From Eupeodes corollae (taxonomy: Eukaryota > Arthropoda > Insecta > Diptera > Syrphidae): 64,000 bases of DNA. This document shows, piece after piece, positions 1 through 10,589 of the stretch; the stretch's first letter is position 1; every line of letters begins with the position of its first letter. Under the pieces are notes generated by a model that ran no database searches, was not told the origin of the DNA, and was given only the letters and a program-made list of their open reading frames with translations. The DNA is taken from NCBI RefSeq assembly GCF_945859685.1, contig NC_079148.1:18363946-18427945 (forward strand). Direction: 5' to 3'. The translations under genes were made by a program, and so were the position numbers.

Positions 1-393
1 GGTAAGGAATAAATTGAAAGCAAATTGTCAAGGTAGCGAAACAATAGTTCACAGGAATCAAAAAGTGGTTTAAAGAATAATTTTTTGAGTAAAAAAGTTT
101 GTTTCAATTCCTTTTTAAGTCGTTCAGTTTTTTTGATTCCTTGCTAAGTAATAAATCAACTTAGGAATGTTCCACCCCTGAAGGTGATTGAAAAAATTGA
201 AACACAAATAGTTTAATAATTTTTCGTACAATATTTCTCATTAGGTACCTCCTATTAAAGTTATTATCAAATTATTAAAGCAGCCACCCGTTATTAAAAG
301 ACAAATTAATAACCACTTTTTATCTGTGAATGTTGTTCCTGTCTTACTTCGGGTCTAAGAATGAATTTGCTTTTTTCTTTCTAAAAGTTACAG

Positions 394-1398
394 GACAAGG
401 AAGTTCATTTAAGCCTTGGCTGCTTCAGATGTACCCTTGAGAGATCAACTGCACTTAGTCCTTCATACAGTTACTATCAGACAAATCAAGTCTTCTTCGT
501 AAAAGCTCGAACGGAACTCTGGACAACATTCGAGATTATGACGTATCCGTTTGACTTTTACATTTGGACCATAATGCTAGCAATCATTACCACCGCTATT
601 TTGTTCAGTATTTTCTTGAAAACTTATCAACCCAACATTTTGATGTTTGTGTTTGGTTCGGATTCAGGGAATTTTTTAAATATAATTTCAGCTTGGTTGG
701 GTTGTCCAGTGATTCCTGAACCGAAGCGCAATTTTGCCAGATTCGTTTTGATACTTTGGATATTTACAACTTTGATACTAAGAAATGCTTACCAAGGATT
801 GCTTTATAATTTCTTGAGTTCGGATCTTGCAAAAATTCCACCAGACAAAGCATCGCAATTAGCAAAACAAAACTATCTTGTAATAGTCAGCTATTCCAGC
901 AATGATACCCTCTCACAACTTCCGATCGTTCGAAATGGATATTTACGTCTGAAGGTGGAGAATATTAGCGAGAAGGAAAATTTTCCGATTTTGGAGAATA
1001 CTAATACCAGAATTGCATCTTCACTGCCACAAGATTTTTTGAGCTATTACGTACGACAGACAAGAAAATATGGAGTTTTTCATGTTTTAAATGAAGTCAT
1101 ATTCACTCATCAAATCTGTGTGTACTTTACAAAACATTCTTTCCTAACAACCCGATTTAATGAGGTTTTGAAAAGCTTGCAAAGTTTTGGCTTGATCAAG
1201 TATTGGGCATCTAGAAATCTTGCTGATGACATGATAGAACGTCAATTTGAGGAGCCTAGTGAAGAGATAACTTTGACAATGCATCAACTTGATGGTGTGT
1301 TTTTGTTGCTTTTCGTGTGTTTATTTGGCGCAATTGTGGTGTTTATTGTGGAAATTATGTCTCTCAAATATCAATTTCTTAGTCAATGGCTTGTGTAA
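394..1398 (+). CDS. Ionotropic receptor A, last exon (partial gene, 5' part outside window)
   Basis: This is the last coding exon of a divergent ionotropic receptor, a ligand-gated cation channel subunit of chemosensory neuron membranes. The exon opens after an acceptor (ttacag, ending 393) in phase 0 and codes 334 residues. It starts with the S1 end (LGCFRCTLERSTALSPSYSY), followed by M1 (FYIWTIMLAIITTAILF), a pore loop ending in GCPVIPE, M2 with the family-like ILRNAYQGLLY, an S2 lobe and M3 (VFLLLFVCLFGAIVVFIVEI) close to the C-terminus. The window begins with g|gtaagg, which fits the donor of the same intron (2-393), so the upstream exons should lie just left of the window. Exon length equals that of the last exon of gene C. 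The frame is open throughout. The IR family is well supported by comparison with the four complete neighbours; the subfamily (Ir7-like) is a guess. Confidence 0.85.
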   Translation, partial: DKEVHLSLGCFRCTLERSTALSPSYSYYQTNQVFFVKARTELWTTFEIMTYPFDFYIWTIMLAIITTAILFSIFLKTYQPNILMFVFGSDSGNFLNIISAWLGCPVIPEPKRNFARFVLILWIFTTLILRNAYQGLLYNFLSSDLAKIPPDKASQLAKQNYLVIVSYSSNDTLSQLPIVRNGYLRLKVENISEKENFPILENTNTRIASSLPQDFLSYYVRQTRKYGVFHVLNEVIFTHQICVYFTKHSFLTTRFNEVLKSLQSFGLIKYWASRNLADDMIERQFEEPSEEITLTMHQLDGVFLLLFVCLFGAIVVFIVEIMSLKYQFLSQWLV

Positions 1399-1887
1399 AC
1401 ATTTAATTTAGAGAATCAAACATTTTTAAAATGAATATTAAACTGATTTTACAATTAAAGAAGATTTAATCAATTTTAAATGTTGTTCTAAATTGAAACA
1501 AACAGGTCTAATGCTACGTTTACATGGGAGAAACGCCAAAAAGAAATGGTTATTGACAGTTTTTATTCACTTCATAACTCAGGTAAAAAAGAAGAAAGAA
1601 GTACAATTTATTGAAGTAAATAGTTATAATGTTGGGCAGGTCCAAACAACATAACGGACTTCATTTGCATTCTTTGAATGTATACTTTGACCTGGTAATA
1701 AGTGTCAGAAATTTTAAAGTTGGAACTTTACTAACCTCTAACTTTAGTCCATCGTATAAAAACTATCAAAAATGATATTGTCTTCAAAATACTCCTCACG
1801 ATTCGCATTTTAATTGCAAAGAAATATTATTTGTGTCTTCTTCAATTTGATAAGGCACCCTTCTGCAGAAAATATATGTACATATAT
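1399..1887. other. Spacer, no gene seen
   Basis: This AT-rich spacer follows receptor A. ATTAAA-like poly(A) signals occur near 1437-1462. I see no open frame or structured repeat before the Copia target duplication. Confidence 0.5.
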
Positions 1888-1892
1888 GTTAA

Positions 1893-2050
1893 TTTTAACA
1901 GAGTTATGTATATTAAAACGACTTGATTATAACGATAGTAAATGACAGAATAAATATTTTATTGAAAAATATTTTCTTTATACATAATAGTCAAAACTTG
2001 ATTACTTAGAGATTTTGATCGTAAGTATAAACTTAACAAGTTTTTCAACA
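1893..2050 (-). repeat. Copia 3' LTR
   Basis: This 158-bp LTR reads TGTTG at its start on the minus strand. It pairs with 5580-5733. A 4-bp insertion (gtat near 1907) and four substitutions separate the two copies. Confidence 0.9.
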
Positions 2051-2156
2051 CCTCCACTCGAACAAAATTTACCTCAAACGTAAACCCATGTTATTAGAAC
2101 AGAAATTATGTTTTTCGGTAGAAACTGGCTTAGTAAAATAATCTGCAGCAATTGAT

Positions 2157-5100
2157 TCAGTTCCAATTCCAATGAATGTTAATGTTCATGTTCTTCTTCT
2201 CACGAATAAAATGATGTCTAACATCAATGTGTTTGGATCTTGATAAGTACTTGCTTGTCGACGCTAGATGAACAACACTTTTGTTGTCGCAATATATATT
2301 CATGGCCGAGTTGTTAAAATTATGGTTCAGTTCAGACTCGAGGCCACGAATCCACATTGCTTCTTGAGTTGAGGCCGAAAGTGCCATATATTCGGCTTCT
2401 GTTGTGGATAATGCAACAGTTGGCTGATGTTTTGTCGCCCAAGACACGGCACCTCCCTGTAAGATACATACGTATCCTGTGACAGATCTTCTTTCGTCAC
2501 ATTCGCTTGCCCAATCTGAATCAGAATATATTTGAAATTCAGGATTTCCATTTCTTGAAAATTTCAGTTTGGCCGATTTTGTCCCTTTCAGATATCTAAA
2601 GAGTCTCTTGACAGCAGTCCAATGTTCTTTGCCAGGACAGTTGTTGAATTTGATTAATTGAATTTGATTTGTTGACTGTAAAGCTAATATCCGGTCGAGT
2701 GCACTGTGCTGCGAATAAAAAGCTTCCAATTGCTTGCTGATAAGGAATCTTAGCCATTTCTTTTTCTTCTTCTGAAGATTTAGGTGACATCTCTTTTAAC
2801 AGTTTTATGTTGATATCCATAGATGTTGCTACAGGATTTGTCAAGTGAAATCTGAATTCCTAAATAATTCTTCGCGTGTCCCAAAAACTTTATTTTGAAC
2901 TCTTTCATCAAATTTAGTTTCAGATTTTCATAAAATACTGTTTCGTTAGTGAAGATTAGGATATCATCAACATAGATTGCTAGAAACGTCATGGCCTTAT
3001 CCTTTCTATGGAAGCATACGCAAGGGTCAACTTGCGAACGCTTCAATTCAAGTTTTTGTAGGACTCGATCCAATTTGGTGTTCCAAACTAAACTTGATGG
3101 CTTAAGTCCATAAACAGCCTTGTTCAGTTTCATCACTTGACCTTCTCTTCCCATCAAAAACCCCTTCGGTTTCTCAACATAGATATCTTCAGTTAACTCA
3201 CCTTGGAAAAAAGCAGTAATAGCTTCCATCTGTTCAATTTGCAAATCATACTTTACTGACAATGCTATTAAATACCGGGTAGAAGAGTATCTCACAACAG
3301 GTGAATAGGTTTCTTCATAGTCAATACCTTTCTTCTGTGTAAAACCTTTTACCACCAATCGAGCCTTGTATCGGTTTGGATTATCTTCATCTATCTGCTG
3401 ACTACCAACATCAAATTGCACGCTCAACGTTGAAACAAGATCGTGAGTTTCTGATGACGACGTTGCCAATGATGGATCTTCTTAGTTATCCCCCTCTTCA
3501 AATTCTGGATTTGATGAACATGACTCGTAGTCGTTTTCTATGACAAGATTTTCTTGTTTCTCTATTCGATGTACCCCCACTACAGCTGTATACTTTGGAA
3601 CTTCATTGGCGTTTTCATTTTTAATTTTGTAGTGAAAGTTATCCTCGTGAAATACAACATCACGGCTGATGAAAACATCATTCTTTTGTAGGCTGTACAG
3701 ACGGAAACCTTTGGAAGTATTCGAATATCCCACAAAAATGCATTTTTCGGATTTTGAATCCAGCTTTCGTCGTTTTTGTTTGGGAATGTGAGACATCGCT
3801 GTGCAACCAAAAATTCGAATAGAACTAACATCCGGTTTGCGATTGCTCCATAACTCTTCTAGAGTTTTTTTTAAGCTTTCTACGCGGTGAACGGTTGACA
3901 ATATAACTTGCATAGTTAACTGCTTCAGCCCAAAAAAATTTAGGCATTTTAGCATCACACAACATACATAGCTCGAGCCTTCTCTATAAGAGTTCTATTC
4001 ATCCTTTCTGCCAAACCGTTCTGTTCTGGAGCATAGGGAACGGTTGTTTGATGAACAATCCCAGACTTCTTCAACTCTAGTTGCATAGCTTTGTTTATAA
4101 ATTCTGTACCATTGTCCGTTCGTAAAATTTTAATTCTGGATTCTTGTTGGTTTTCGACTTCGGCTTTGAATTCACGAAAACAATTAAACACAGCATCTTT
4201 CGTCTTCATAAAGTAAACAAATCATCTATGAAAGTAACAAAATATATACTTCCCTTTATAGATTTCGCCTTTAGTACTTTTGATGACCTTGACCCTTCTG
4301 ATGGAAAACTTGTCCGATGCTGCTTGCCTTCTGCACATGACAAACATGTCGACTGAGAATCTTGATTCAAAGCAATATCCTTAACTAAGCCTCGAGCAAG
4401 TAATTTCAAATTTTCCTGTCCCAAGTGACCAAACCTTCGATGCCAAACATTGTCCAGGTTACTTCTTGCAAAATTAGCATTCTTATATGGAGCAGTATCC
4501 AACTTGTAAAGACCGTTTTCAGATTTACCATTTGCAATGACTTCATTTGAAGAATTGATGACACAACATCCATCTTTGTCGAAGATGACAACATTGTCAT
4601 GATCCACAATCTTCTTTATGGATAGTAAGTTGACTTTTAATTCCGGGACATAAAGAGCATCATGAACAACAACATCACGTCTTCCTTTAGGAGTTAAAAC
4701 AGTCAACGAAATGTCGCCCTTACCAGCAGCATTCATTAACATGTTATTTGCTGTTTTAATGTGACCTTGAAATGGCTTGAGTTGCTTGAAAAAATCAGGA
4801 TCAGATGTCATGTGATCGGTGGCACCACTATCAAAACACAATTCATGATGTTTGGACTCTGCATGAAACGCTACAAACATTGAGCCACCTTTTTCTGACT
4901 TCAAATCTTGTCCTTTAAACTTCGATAGACAATATGAACCGTAGTGTCCGACCCCACCACAGTTAAAGCAACGATATTTTCCTTTCTTGTCATACTTAGG
5001 CTTCCATTTCTTGTGTGAATTGGGAAAACTTCCTCTCTTTGACAAAAGAGCACTATTGGATGATTTGGAATCATATTTAACGTCTTGCAGCAATTTCATT

Positions 5101-5521
5101 TTGATGGAATCTGCTGAAATTACTTTTCCACTGCAACCAATGCTCATGATCATCGGCCTATATTCATCAGGAAGACCTTTCAATAATAAGCTACCAACCC
5201 ATTCATCATTTACTGCAGATCCTATTTCATTCAACTTCTGTGCGGTCGAAACGATTTGGCTTACGTAATCTTCTATAGTGGAACATTCTACCAGGACCAT
5301 TGAGCATAGTTTTTGAAGTAAACCTATGCGCCTGTCCAGACCAGAGTCTTGAAAAAGATTTTGCAAAGCAGATCCAACTCAACGCCAGGAACATTCTCGA
5401 TACATTTCCATGAATCTTCAAGTTCTAGTTGGGTTTTCATGGCAAAACTCCATGTTGACCAATTTTCAGAACCAGTTAGCTTCTCCATTTGATGGATTCC
5501 CAAATTCTGTTGTACTGACAT
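2157..5521 (-). pseudogene. Copia gag-pol remnant
   Basis: The frame starts at an ATG at 5521 with a Copia Gag. It then reads a CCHC knuckle (CFNCGGVGHYGSYC) and the protease motif DSGATDHMTSD around 4820, then a pre-integrase HRRFGHL and an integrase core with TDNGTEF and NGLAERMNRTL (about 3970-4110). RT follows with KARLVVKGFTQKKGIDYEET and YVDDILIF (about 2955), and RNase H ends at 2157. Order and motifs are those of Ty1/copia Pol. The frame is broken at least at 5366, 4206, 3955, 3480 and 2780. The integrase segment that should carry the first catalytic Asp is missing, as is the linker between integrase and RT. It cannot code a working polyprotein. Confidence 0.9.
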
Positions 5522-5561
5522 TTTTCTCCAGTATATGTATACATTCCTTGAATCTTGCTAT

Positions 5562-5579
5562 TGTCCTGGGCCCATAACC
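5562..5579 (-). other. Copia primer-binding site (initiator Met-tRNA type)
   Basis: Directly after the 5' LTR the minus strand reads GGTTATGGGCCCAGGACA. It resembles the Copia site that pairs with an internal part of initiator methionine tRNA rather than with its 3' end. It fixes the LTR boundary at 5580. Confidence 0.8.
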
Positions 5580-5733
5580 TTTTAACAGAGTTATATTAAA
5601 ACGACTTGATTATAACGATAGTAAATGACAGAATAAATATTTTATTGAAAAATATATTCTTTATACATAATAGTCAAAACTTGATTACTTATAGATTTTG
5701 ATCGCAAGTATAAACTTAACAAGTTTTCCAACA
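5580..5733 (-). repeat. Copia 5' LTR
   Basis: This 154-bp LTR starts TGTTG on the minus strand at 5733 and pairs with 1893-2050. It is followed on its outer side by the gttaa target duplication. Confidence 0.9.
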
Positions 5734-5738
5734 GTTAA

Positions 5739-6457
5739 TCATTTCATAGAGTAATAAAGTTCAGCTTTCAGTTGATTGACAAAAAAAAACCGATTGGTAT
5801 TTTGACATAAGTTGACTTGTATTTATATATAGAGAGATTTTTCTTGACTAATTTTCCAGTCAACTTTCCAATAAAGTTGCCTTAGTTGCGGCTTTGCCGA
5901 TCTTTCAAGTCCCTTATGTCGCCTGAACCTGCCCGTTGTCTATTTTTAGGACAGATACAATTTATTGTCATAGCTATTAACTGTCAACTTCTATTAAAAT
6001 ATGGCTGCTAACTTTCACTTTTCTATAAAAGATGGCTACCTTGTCACTAACTGTCACATTCTTGTTAAAGAAAGCTTCCTTGTCATTGGCTATTACTATC
6101 AATTTCTATTAAAAGATGGCTTCTTTATTGATCACATAAATTTGGCATTTATCGGAATAAAGTGGACAGACTACGTCCACGATGGCAGAACGCACATTAA
6201 AATAAAATTCTTTTTGGGCAAATTATCAAACCGATTTCTGCATGATAAAATAAGGTTTCAAATCCCCCTTCTCGGTAAATGATCGCAAACAACGCGGGTT
6301 GAACATTGCAGATTGAGGCACATAAGTCACTGATACAAAATTGCAATATATTCAAAATTTGTATAGATCAATTTTACCCATTTACTTACCCATTAAAATA
6401 CTCTCCAAAAAAAACTATCACCAATTTGAAGGTTTTGAACTAAGCTTTTACTAGCAT
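5739..6457. other. Spacer with degenerate short repeats
   Basis: No supported gene. Around 5975-6125 a phrase like tctattaaaagatggct recurs about four times at 31-42 bp spacing. This also makes the short open frame 6001-6282, which has no recognisable domain. Confidence 0.45.
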
Positions 6458-6471
6458 TTTATTTAAATCCG

Positions 6472-8419
6472 TTAGTAGTACCCAACCTTTCGCCTTGTCT
6501 TGAAAAATCTTTTGAAAAACTTCCGATGACTCTTCATAATTCTAAAAACAATAATCTCCCCCACAAAAACAACTGCTCCAATTGCAATTCCAAAAAAGAA
6601 CACATCAACTGCTCCGTAGACTTCTAACAGTGTCATTACCTTAAACGGTGCTGATTTATCCTTTTCATGTCTATTTTTCATAACAATAAACGCTCTCTCC
6701 CATTTCAGTGTCAAGCCATTGCTATAATACTCCAAGATCAATTTATTAAACGGCGACACTAAAAACGAGTCCTTCCTCAAATACATACTTAGCTGTTGGG
6801 TGAAGAGATGTTCTTTGACAACATGAAATTCACTGATTTTTTCCAAATTAATTTTCTTATAGTAACCAAAATACTCATATGGCACAAGAATAGCAACTTT
6901 ACTATTTGATTCATCCAGAAGCATTGGAAAGTTTTCCACTTCTGTGCCGTTGAGTAATTCCGAAGCGGCCTGTATCAAAGGAAGTTTGTCCAAGACCTTA
7001 TATACAGCAGGAGTTAGAAGAATTCTATAGTTGTCTTTTAGAACATCATCGATATTATCAGGTGGTGGCAGGGAAATGTCCATTCTTATGAAGTTAAACA
7101 ATGCTGATTGATATCCAGATCGAAGGACCAACCAAAGAAGCATCCATGTGCAGAGCAGAAAACGAGCGAAATTTGTTCCTGGGATTCTATGTACCCCTCC
7201 CCCAATAGCTGTGTAGAACATATTGTACAGTGCAATCCGATTCATCGAACCAAGAATGAAGTCCCTTACGTGGTCTGCTAACCACTTTGCCCCTAAAGCT
7301 ACTAATGCTCCAGCTCCGAAGTAGATCATTACATAAAGCCACACCGAGAAGGTGAAGGGAAAAAGAAGTTTAGTAATTGGTGGGAGTTTTTCACGTTTCG
7401 AACTGAGAATGATGCAGTAATCGCTTAAGTAGTATCCATTTGTGGGATTAAAGTAGTCCTCATAAAATGTGGGCTTATAGTGCAGTGCTCCAATCACAAA
7501 ATCCATCCCTGCCCAAAATAGCTACAGAATTTTAAAGCAACATCAGAAAAAATCCAAGATATTTATCATATCCTCTTACCTCATCAAACACATCTCCTTT
7601 ATCGTCTAGAGTCCTTTCAATCTGGGTTTCATTCAAAAAGTAAAAATTAATGGTAAAATTCATCTGGGATGCTATGAATTCAAGCAGTTTCCCTTCGATA
7701 CCATTATACTCCTGATTTTCTTGTTCATTATGCAGAACTTTCAAATATGGTTCATCCTCCCAAGTGCCACAATTCAAGGGACAACCCTGCAAGTTTCGAA
7801 TCTTCGACGGAAACAAATCATCATTTTCCCACTCTGAATTCGTGAATCTATTAAAGAGCACTGGTGCGACTATGGCACATGAAGTCTTAGTGAATGGAAA
7901 ATAAGTGAACATCATCACAGCGCCCGGAATAACTTCCACAACAACATTAGCATTTACGATTCCAATCTCCCAGCACAGATCAAATATTTTAACCATATCG
8001 CTGTGATAATGGCCTTCGAAAGTTTTCAGAACAATCACAAGGTGTCCGTCGATATTGAAGTGCATCACATTGATTTCTCGAAAGAGTTTATCCATTGCCG
8101 AAAACGAATCCACCGCTATAACAATATAATGACGCTGACTGTCCGTGTACAATTCTTCGAAAACACCAATTCTAACCGAAATAATTTCTCCGATTTTTCG
8201 TAGAGTAAAATCCAGAAGGTCATAGAAATACTGAATTCTTTGCAAATTGTTCTCTTTACAATGGACAAAGAAATTGAATCCCGTCGTGTGCTGAACATAA
8301 GACTTTTCAACTAAATCTGCTATGGCTTGGGGCAGTGTTGAAATTCCCCCTTGCGAGGATATTTCGGCAACGAAAATCCAAGTTCCGACGCAAACTAAAA
8401 CTATGGTTTTTGGAGTCAT
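6472..8419 (-). CDS. Ionotropic receptor B (two exons: 8419-7580 and 7521-6472)
   Basis: This is a divergent IR of about 629 residues. Exon 1 starts at the ATG at 8419, chosen because it opens a signal peptide (MTPKTIVLVCVGTWIFVAEIS) and lies ~29 nt after a predicted transcription start; an in-frame ATG at 8446 is the alternative. Exon 1 holds the extracellular N-terminal region and S1 with LFPSKIRNLQGCPLNCGTWE. The 58-bp intron 7579-7522 (GTAAGA...TGTAG) is phase 0. Exon 2 gives M1 (about residues 336-358), the pore loop (378-395, IGGGVHRIPG), M2 (398-422, LVLRSGYQSALF), S2 and M3 (582-610). I do not see the usual glutamate-receptor ligand residues, as is normal for IRs. The stop is TAA at 6474-6472, with AATAAA at 6463-6458. 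It is divergent from gene C. The likely role is chemosensory reception at the dendrite membrane; the ligand is unknown. Confidence 0.9.
7522..7579 (-). other. Intron of receptor B
   Basis: A 58-bp intron with donor GAG|GTAAGAG and acceptor TCTGTAG|CTA. The exon frames join in phase 0 (…FDE|LFWAG…). Its position matches introns in A, C, D and E. Confidence 0.85.
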
Positions 8420-8447
8420 ATTGACTGGTGCAGGATATGAGTCCATC

Positions 8448-8483
8448 TGGACGTTATTTGTTTGTTTTCTCGAAACATTTATA
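8448..8483 (-). promoter_or_regulatory. Core promoter of receptor B (TATA plus initiator)
   Basis: The minus strand has TATAAATG at 8483-8476, and about 35 bp downstream a TCCAGA initiator-like site with +1 near 8448. This would give a leader of about 29 nt to the ATG at 8419. It is predicted from motif spacing only. Confidence 0.45.
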
Positions 8484-9239
8484 TTGCATGTGATGTAATG
8501 CACTCATAATTGACTAATGGAAGAAGCAAATGGTATTGAAATTGCTGCACGATAACTAGATCCATTGTAAGAGGCGGGTCTAAAACGGAAAGCGCTAAGT
8601 GAAGGTTAATTGCCAGGTTGCTAGTTGAGGGCGTGATTGATGGGAGCTTCATTTAATTTAATTTTTTAAAATTTATTGTTTTTAATTGTATGAAACTTAA
8701 CATGAGTCCGTTGATGGTGACAAGAATGTATCTTTCAAAATATGAAAGGAATTAAGGTCAGATAATGTTGCTGTTCCCTAAATCGATTCAGATTAACACT
8801 TTTCGTAAATGAATTCGATGCCTAGTAAAACATTTGCTCCAATAATGGGAAGAGTACACTTTTTGAAATATGTGGTGTAAAAAGATGGGTTTATCAAAAA
8901 TATAAACTTTGTAAAGCATTTAGTTGGAACCCTATTTTGCTTAAAGTCAGGTAGTTTCAAAACAAACAATTTCGAAGATAAAAGACATTTTTGAATAAAG
9001 TCCTTAGGAAAAAGAAGTTTCAACCGATAAAAGCAGCAAAGTCTAGGTAAAGTAGAAAGATTTGCTTTGATCTTCCCCTTTCCCCCCTTACACTTTTCCT
9101 TTATGTATTTACCACCAAATTTTGTATAATTAATACCAACTAAAGGTCAAAATTGTTCACGGTGAACATTTTTCTTTAACGGTTGCGCGTCAAAAATAAA
9201 TATCCGAATAATTTTAATACATAAGACCCTGATTAGGGA
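8484..9239. other. Spacer between divergent receptors, no gene seen
   Basis: This AT-rich spacer contains only short chance frames. The repeat array begins at its right end. Confidence 0.45.
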
Positions 9240-9985
9240 TTTGATATTCAAACAAATTCGGATATTCGTATTTTATATCTCCTAATTATTCTTAAAATAC
9301 GCAAAATGTTCAAACTGGGTATAATTCGGATGTTAGAAACTTTCCATGTGTTGTTAGAAGTCAAATTTCAGAAATAACCGGACTTTGTCTGAGTCTATTC
9401 CGGATATTTGTATTTTATGTCTCCTAATTATTCTTACAATACGCAAAATGCTCAAATTGGGTATAATTCGGATGTTAGAAACTTTCGATATGTTGTTAGA
9501 AGTCAAATTTCACAAATAACCGGACTTTGTCCGGATCTATTCCGAATATTTGTATTTTATGTCTCCTAATTATTCTTACAATACGCAAAATGCTCAAACT
9601 GGGTATAATTCGGATGTTCGAAACTTTCCATGTGTTGTTAGAAGTCAAATTTCACAAATAACCGGCCTTTGTCCAGATCTATTCCGGATATTTGTATTTT
9701 ATGTCTCCTAATTATTATTACAATACGAAAAATGCTCAAACTGGGTATAATTCGGATGTTAAAAACTTTCCATGTGTTGTTAGAAGTCAAATTTCCCAAA
9801 TAACCAGACTTTGTCCGGATCTATTCCGGATATTTGTATTTTATGTCTCCTAATTATTCTTACAGTACGCAAAATGCTTAAACTGGGTATAATTCGGATT
9901 TTAGAAACTTTCTGGATGCTACCAGATCTCAAATGTCTTAATTAACTATCCGGATATCCTTGATCAACATCTGTTTCGGATCATT
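9240..9985 (+). repeat. Tandem repeat, 142-bp period, about 5 copies
   Basis: The phrase ctcctaattattctta occurs at 9279, 9421, 9563, 9705 and 9847, exactly 142 bp apart. Each unit also has caaaatgctcaaactgggta, aattcggatgttagaaact and a cluster of CCGGA/TCCGGA words. The first and last units are more diverged than the middle ones, typical of an array homogenised from the centre. It lies between the divergent genes B and C. Confidence 0.92.
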
Positions 9986-10508
9986 ACAAATCTCTTAATT
10001 CGGATTTTTTTAAGTTAGAAAAAGCGAAAAATTGCTTCGTTCTAAAAAAAATCAAATGAATTCAACTGACACATTCAATTTCAAATATCTAATGCTTATC
10101 CGGATTGTACGATTATTTATTTCATTATATACTATACTTATTCTGATACCAAAATTATTTGATTATCAGGATATTTTTGTTACATATTTGGATCTTCATT
10201 TTATTTTTGAAATACTTCTTCACATAATATATCTTTGTTATCAGACCTTTTTGACAAACCCATTAGTATTTATAATGAATCAAACTTATTGTTTAAAGTT
10301 TCTGTTTCTAGTTAATACTAAATCAAGCTTGGTTGTAGACGTTTTTCTATTTTGACTTAGGTCATTAATAAGGAATCATTTAACATAACGAAATGAAAAC
10401 TGCAAAGTGCATCCATTAAATAAATATAATAAAAAAAAACATCAAATTATGACATTGCATGACAGTTCAACATTATAATTTTTTTACAAAAACACGCTCT
10501 CAAAAGTC
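9986..10508. other. Spacer upstream of receptor C
   Basis: Very AT-rich. A 107-codon frame at 10032-10355 starts with TTG and looks like a chance frame. The only TATA-like word close to gene C is attataat near 10472. Confidence 0.4.
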
Positions 10509-10589
10509 ATGAGAGCGAGACATTTTTGTATGCTCAAATTGAGTTTAAGTTCTTGTAAGGCAGCATTTAGATTACAGTTCAAAGGATGA
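10509..10589 (+). other. Possible upstream ORF overlapping the receptor C start
   Basis: An ATG at 10509 (with a second in frame at 10530) opens 26 codons and stops at TGA 10587-10589. This overlaps the receptor start as ATGA. Whether it is transcribed is unknown. Confidence 0.3.

Larger units (their letters stand above)
1888..5738 (-). mobile_element. Copia (Ty1/copia) LTR retrotransposon, decayed, with target-site duplication
   Basis: A complete element outline lies on the minus strand: 5' LTR 5580-5733, primer-binding site next to it, Gag-PR-IN-RT-RNaseH remnants, purine-rich tract (2051-2060 as read on the minus strand), and 3' LTR 1893-2050. The flanking 5-mers gttaa at 1888-1892 and 5734-5738 are the target-site duplication. 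The LTRs differ by about four substitutions and one 4-bp indel over ~155 bp, so the insertion is not recent. Element length is about 3.84 kb, short for Copia (about 5 kb), because internal coding segments are lost. Confidence 0.92.

Noticed and set aside
6001..6282. 93-residue frame with ATG downstream of Copia
   Set aside because: Its first half is the translation of a degenerate 31-42-bp repeat, and no domain or splice context is seen.
9240..9985. CRISPR array
   Set aside because: The repeat is a contiguous 142-bp tandem unit without unique spacers, in a eukaryotic genome.
10032..10355. 107-codon hydrophobic frame upstream of receptor C
   Set aside because: Starts with TTG, lies in very AT-rich DNA where Phe/Ile/Leu-rich frames arise by chance, and has no homologous segment in the paralogues. 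It does not supply a signal peptide in frame to gene C.
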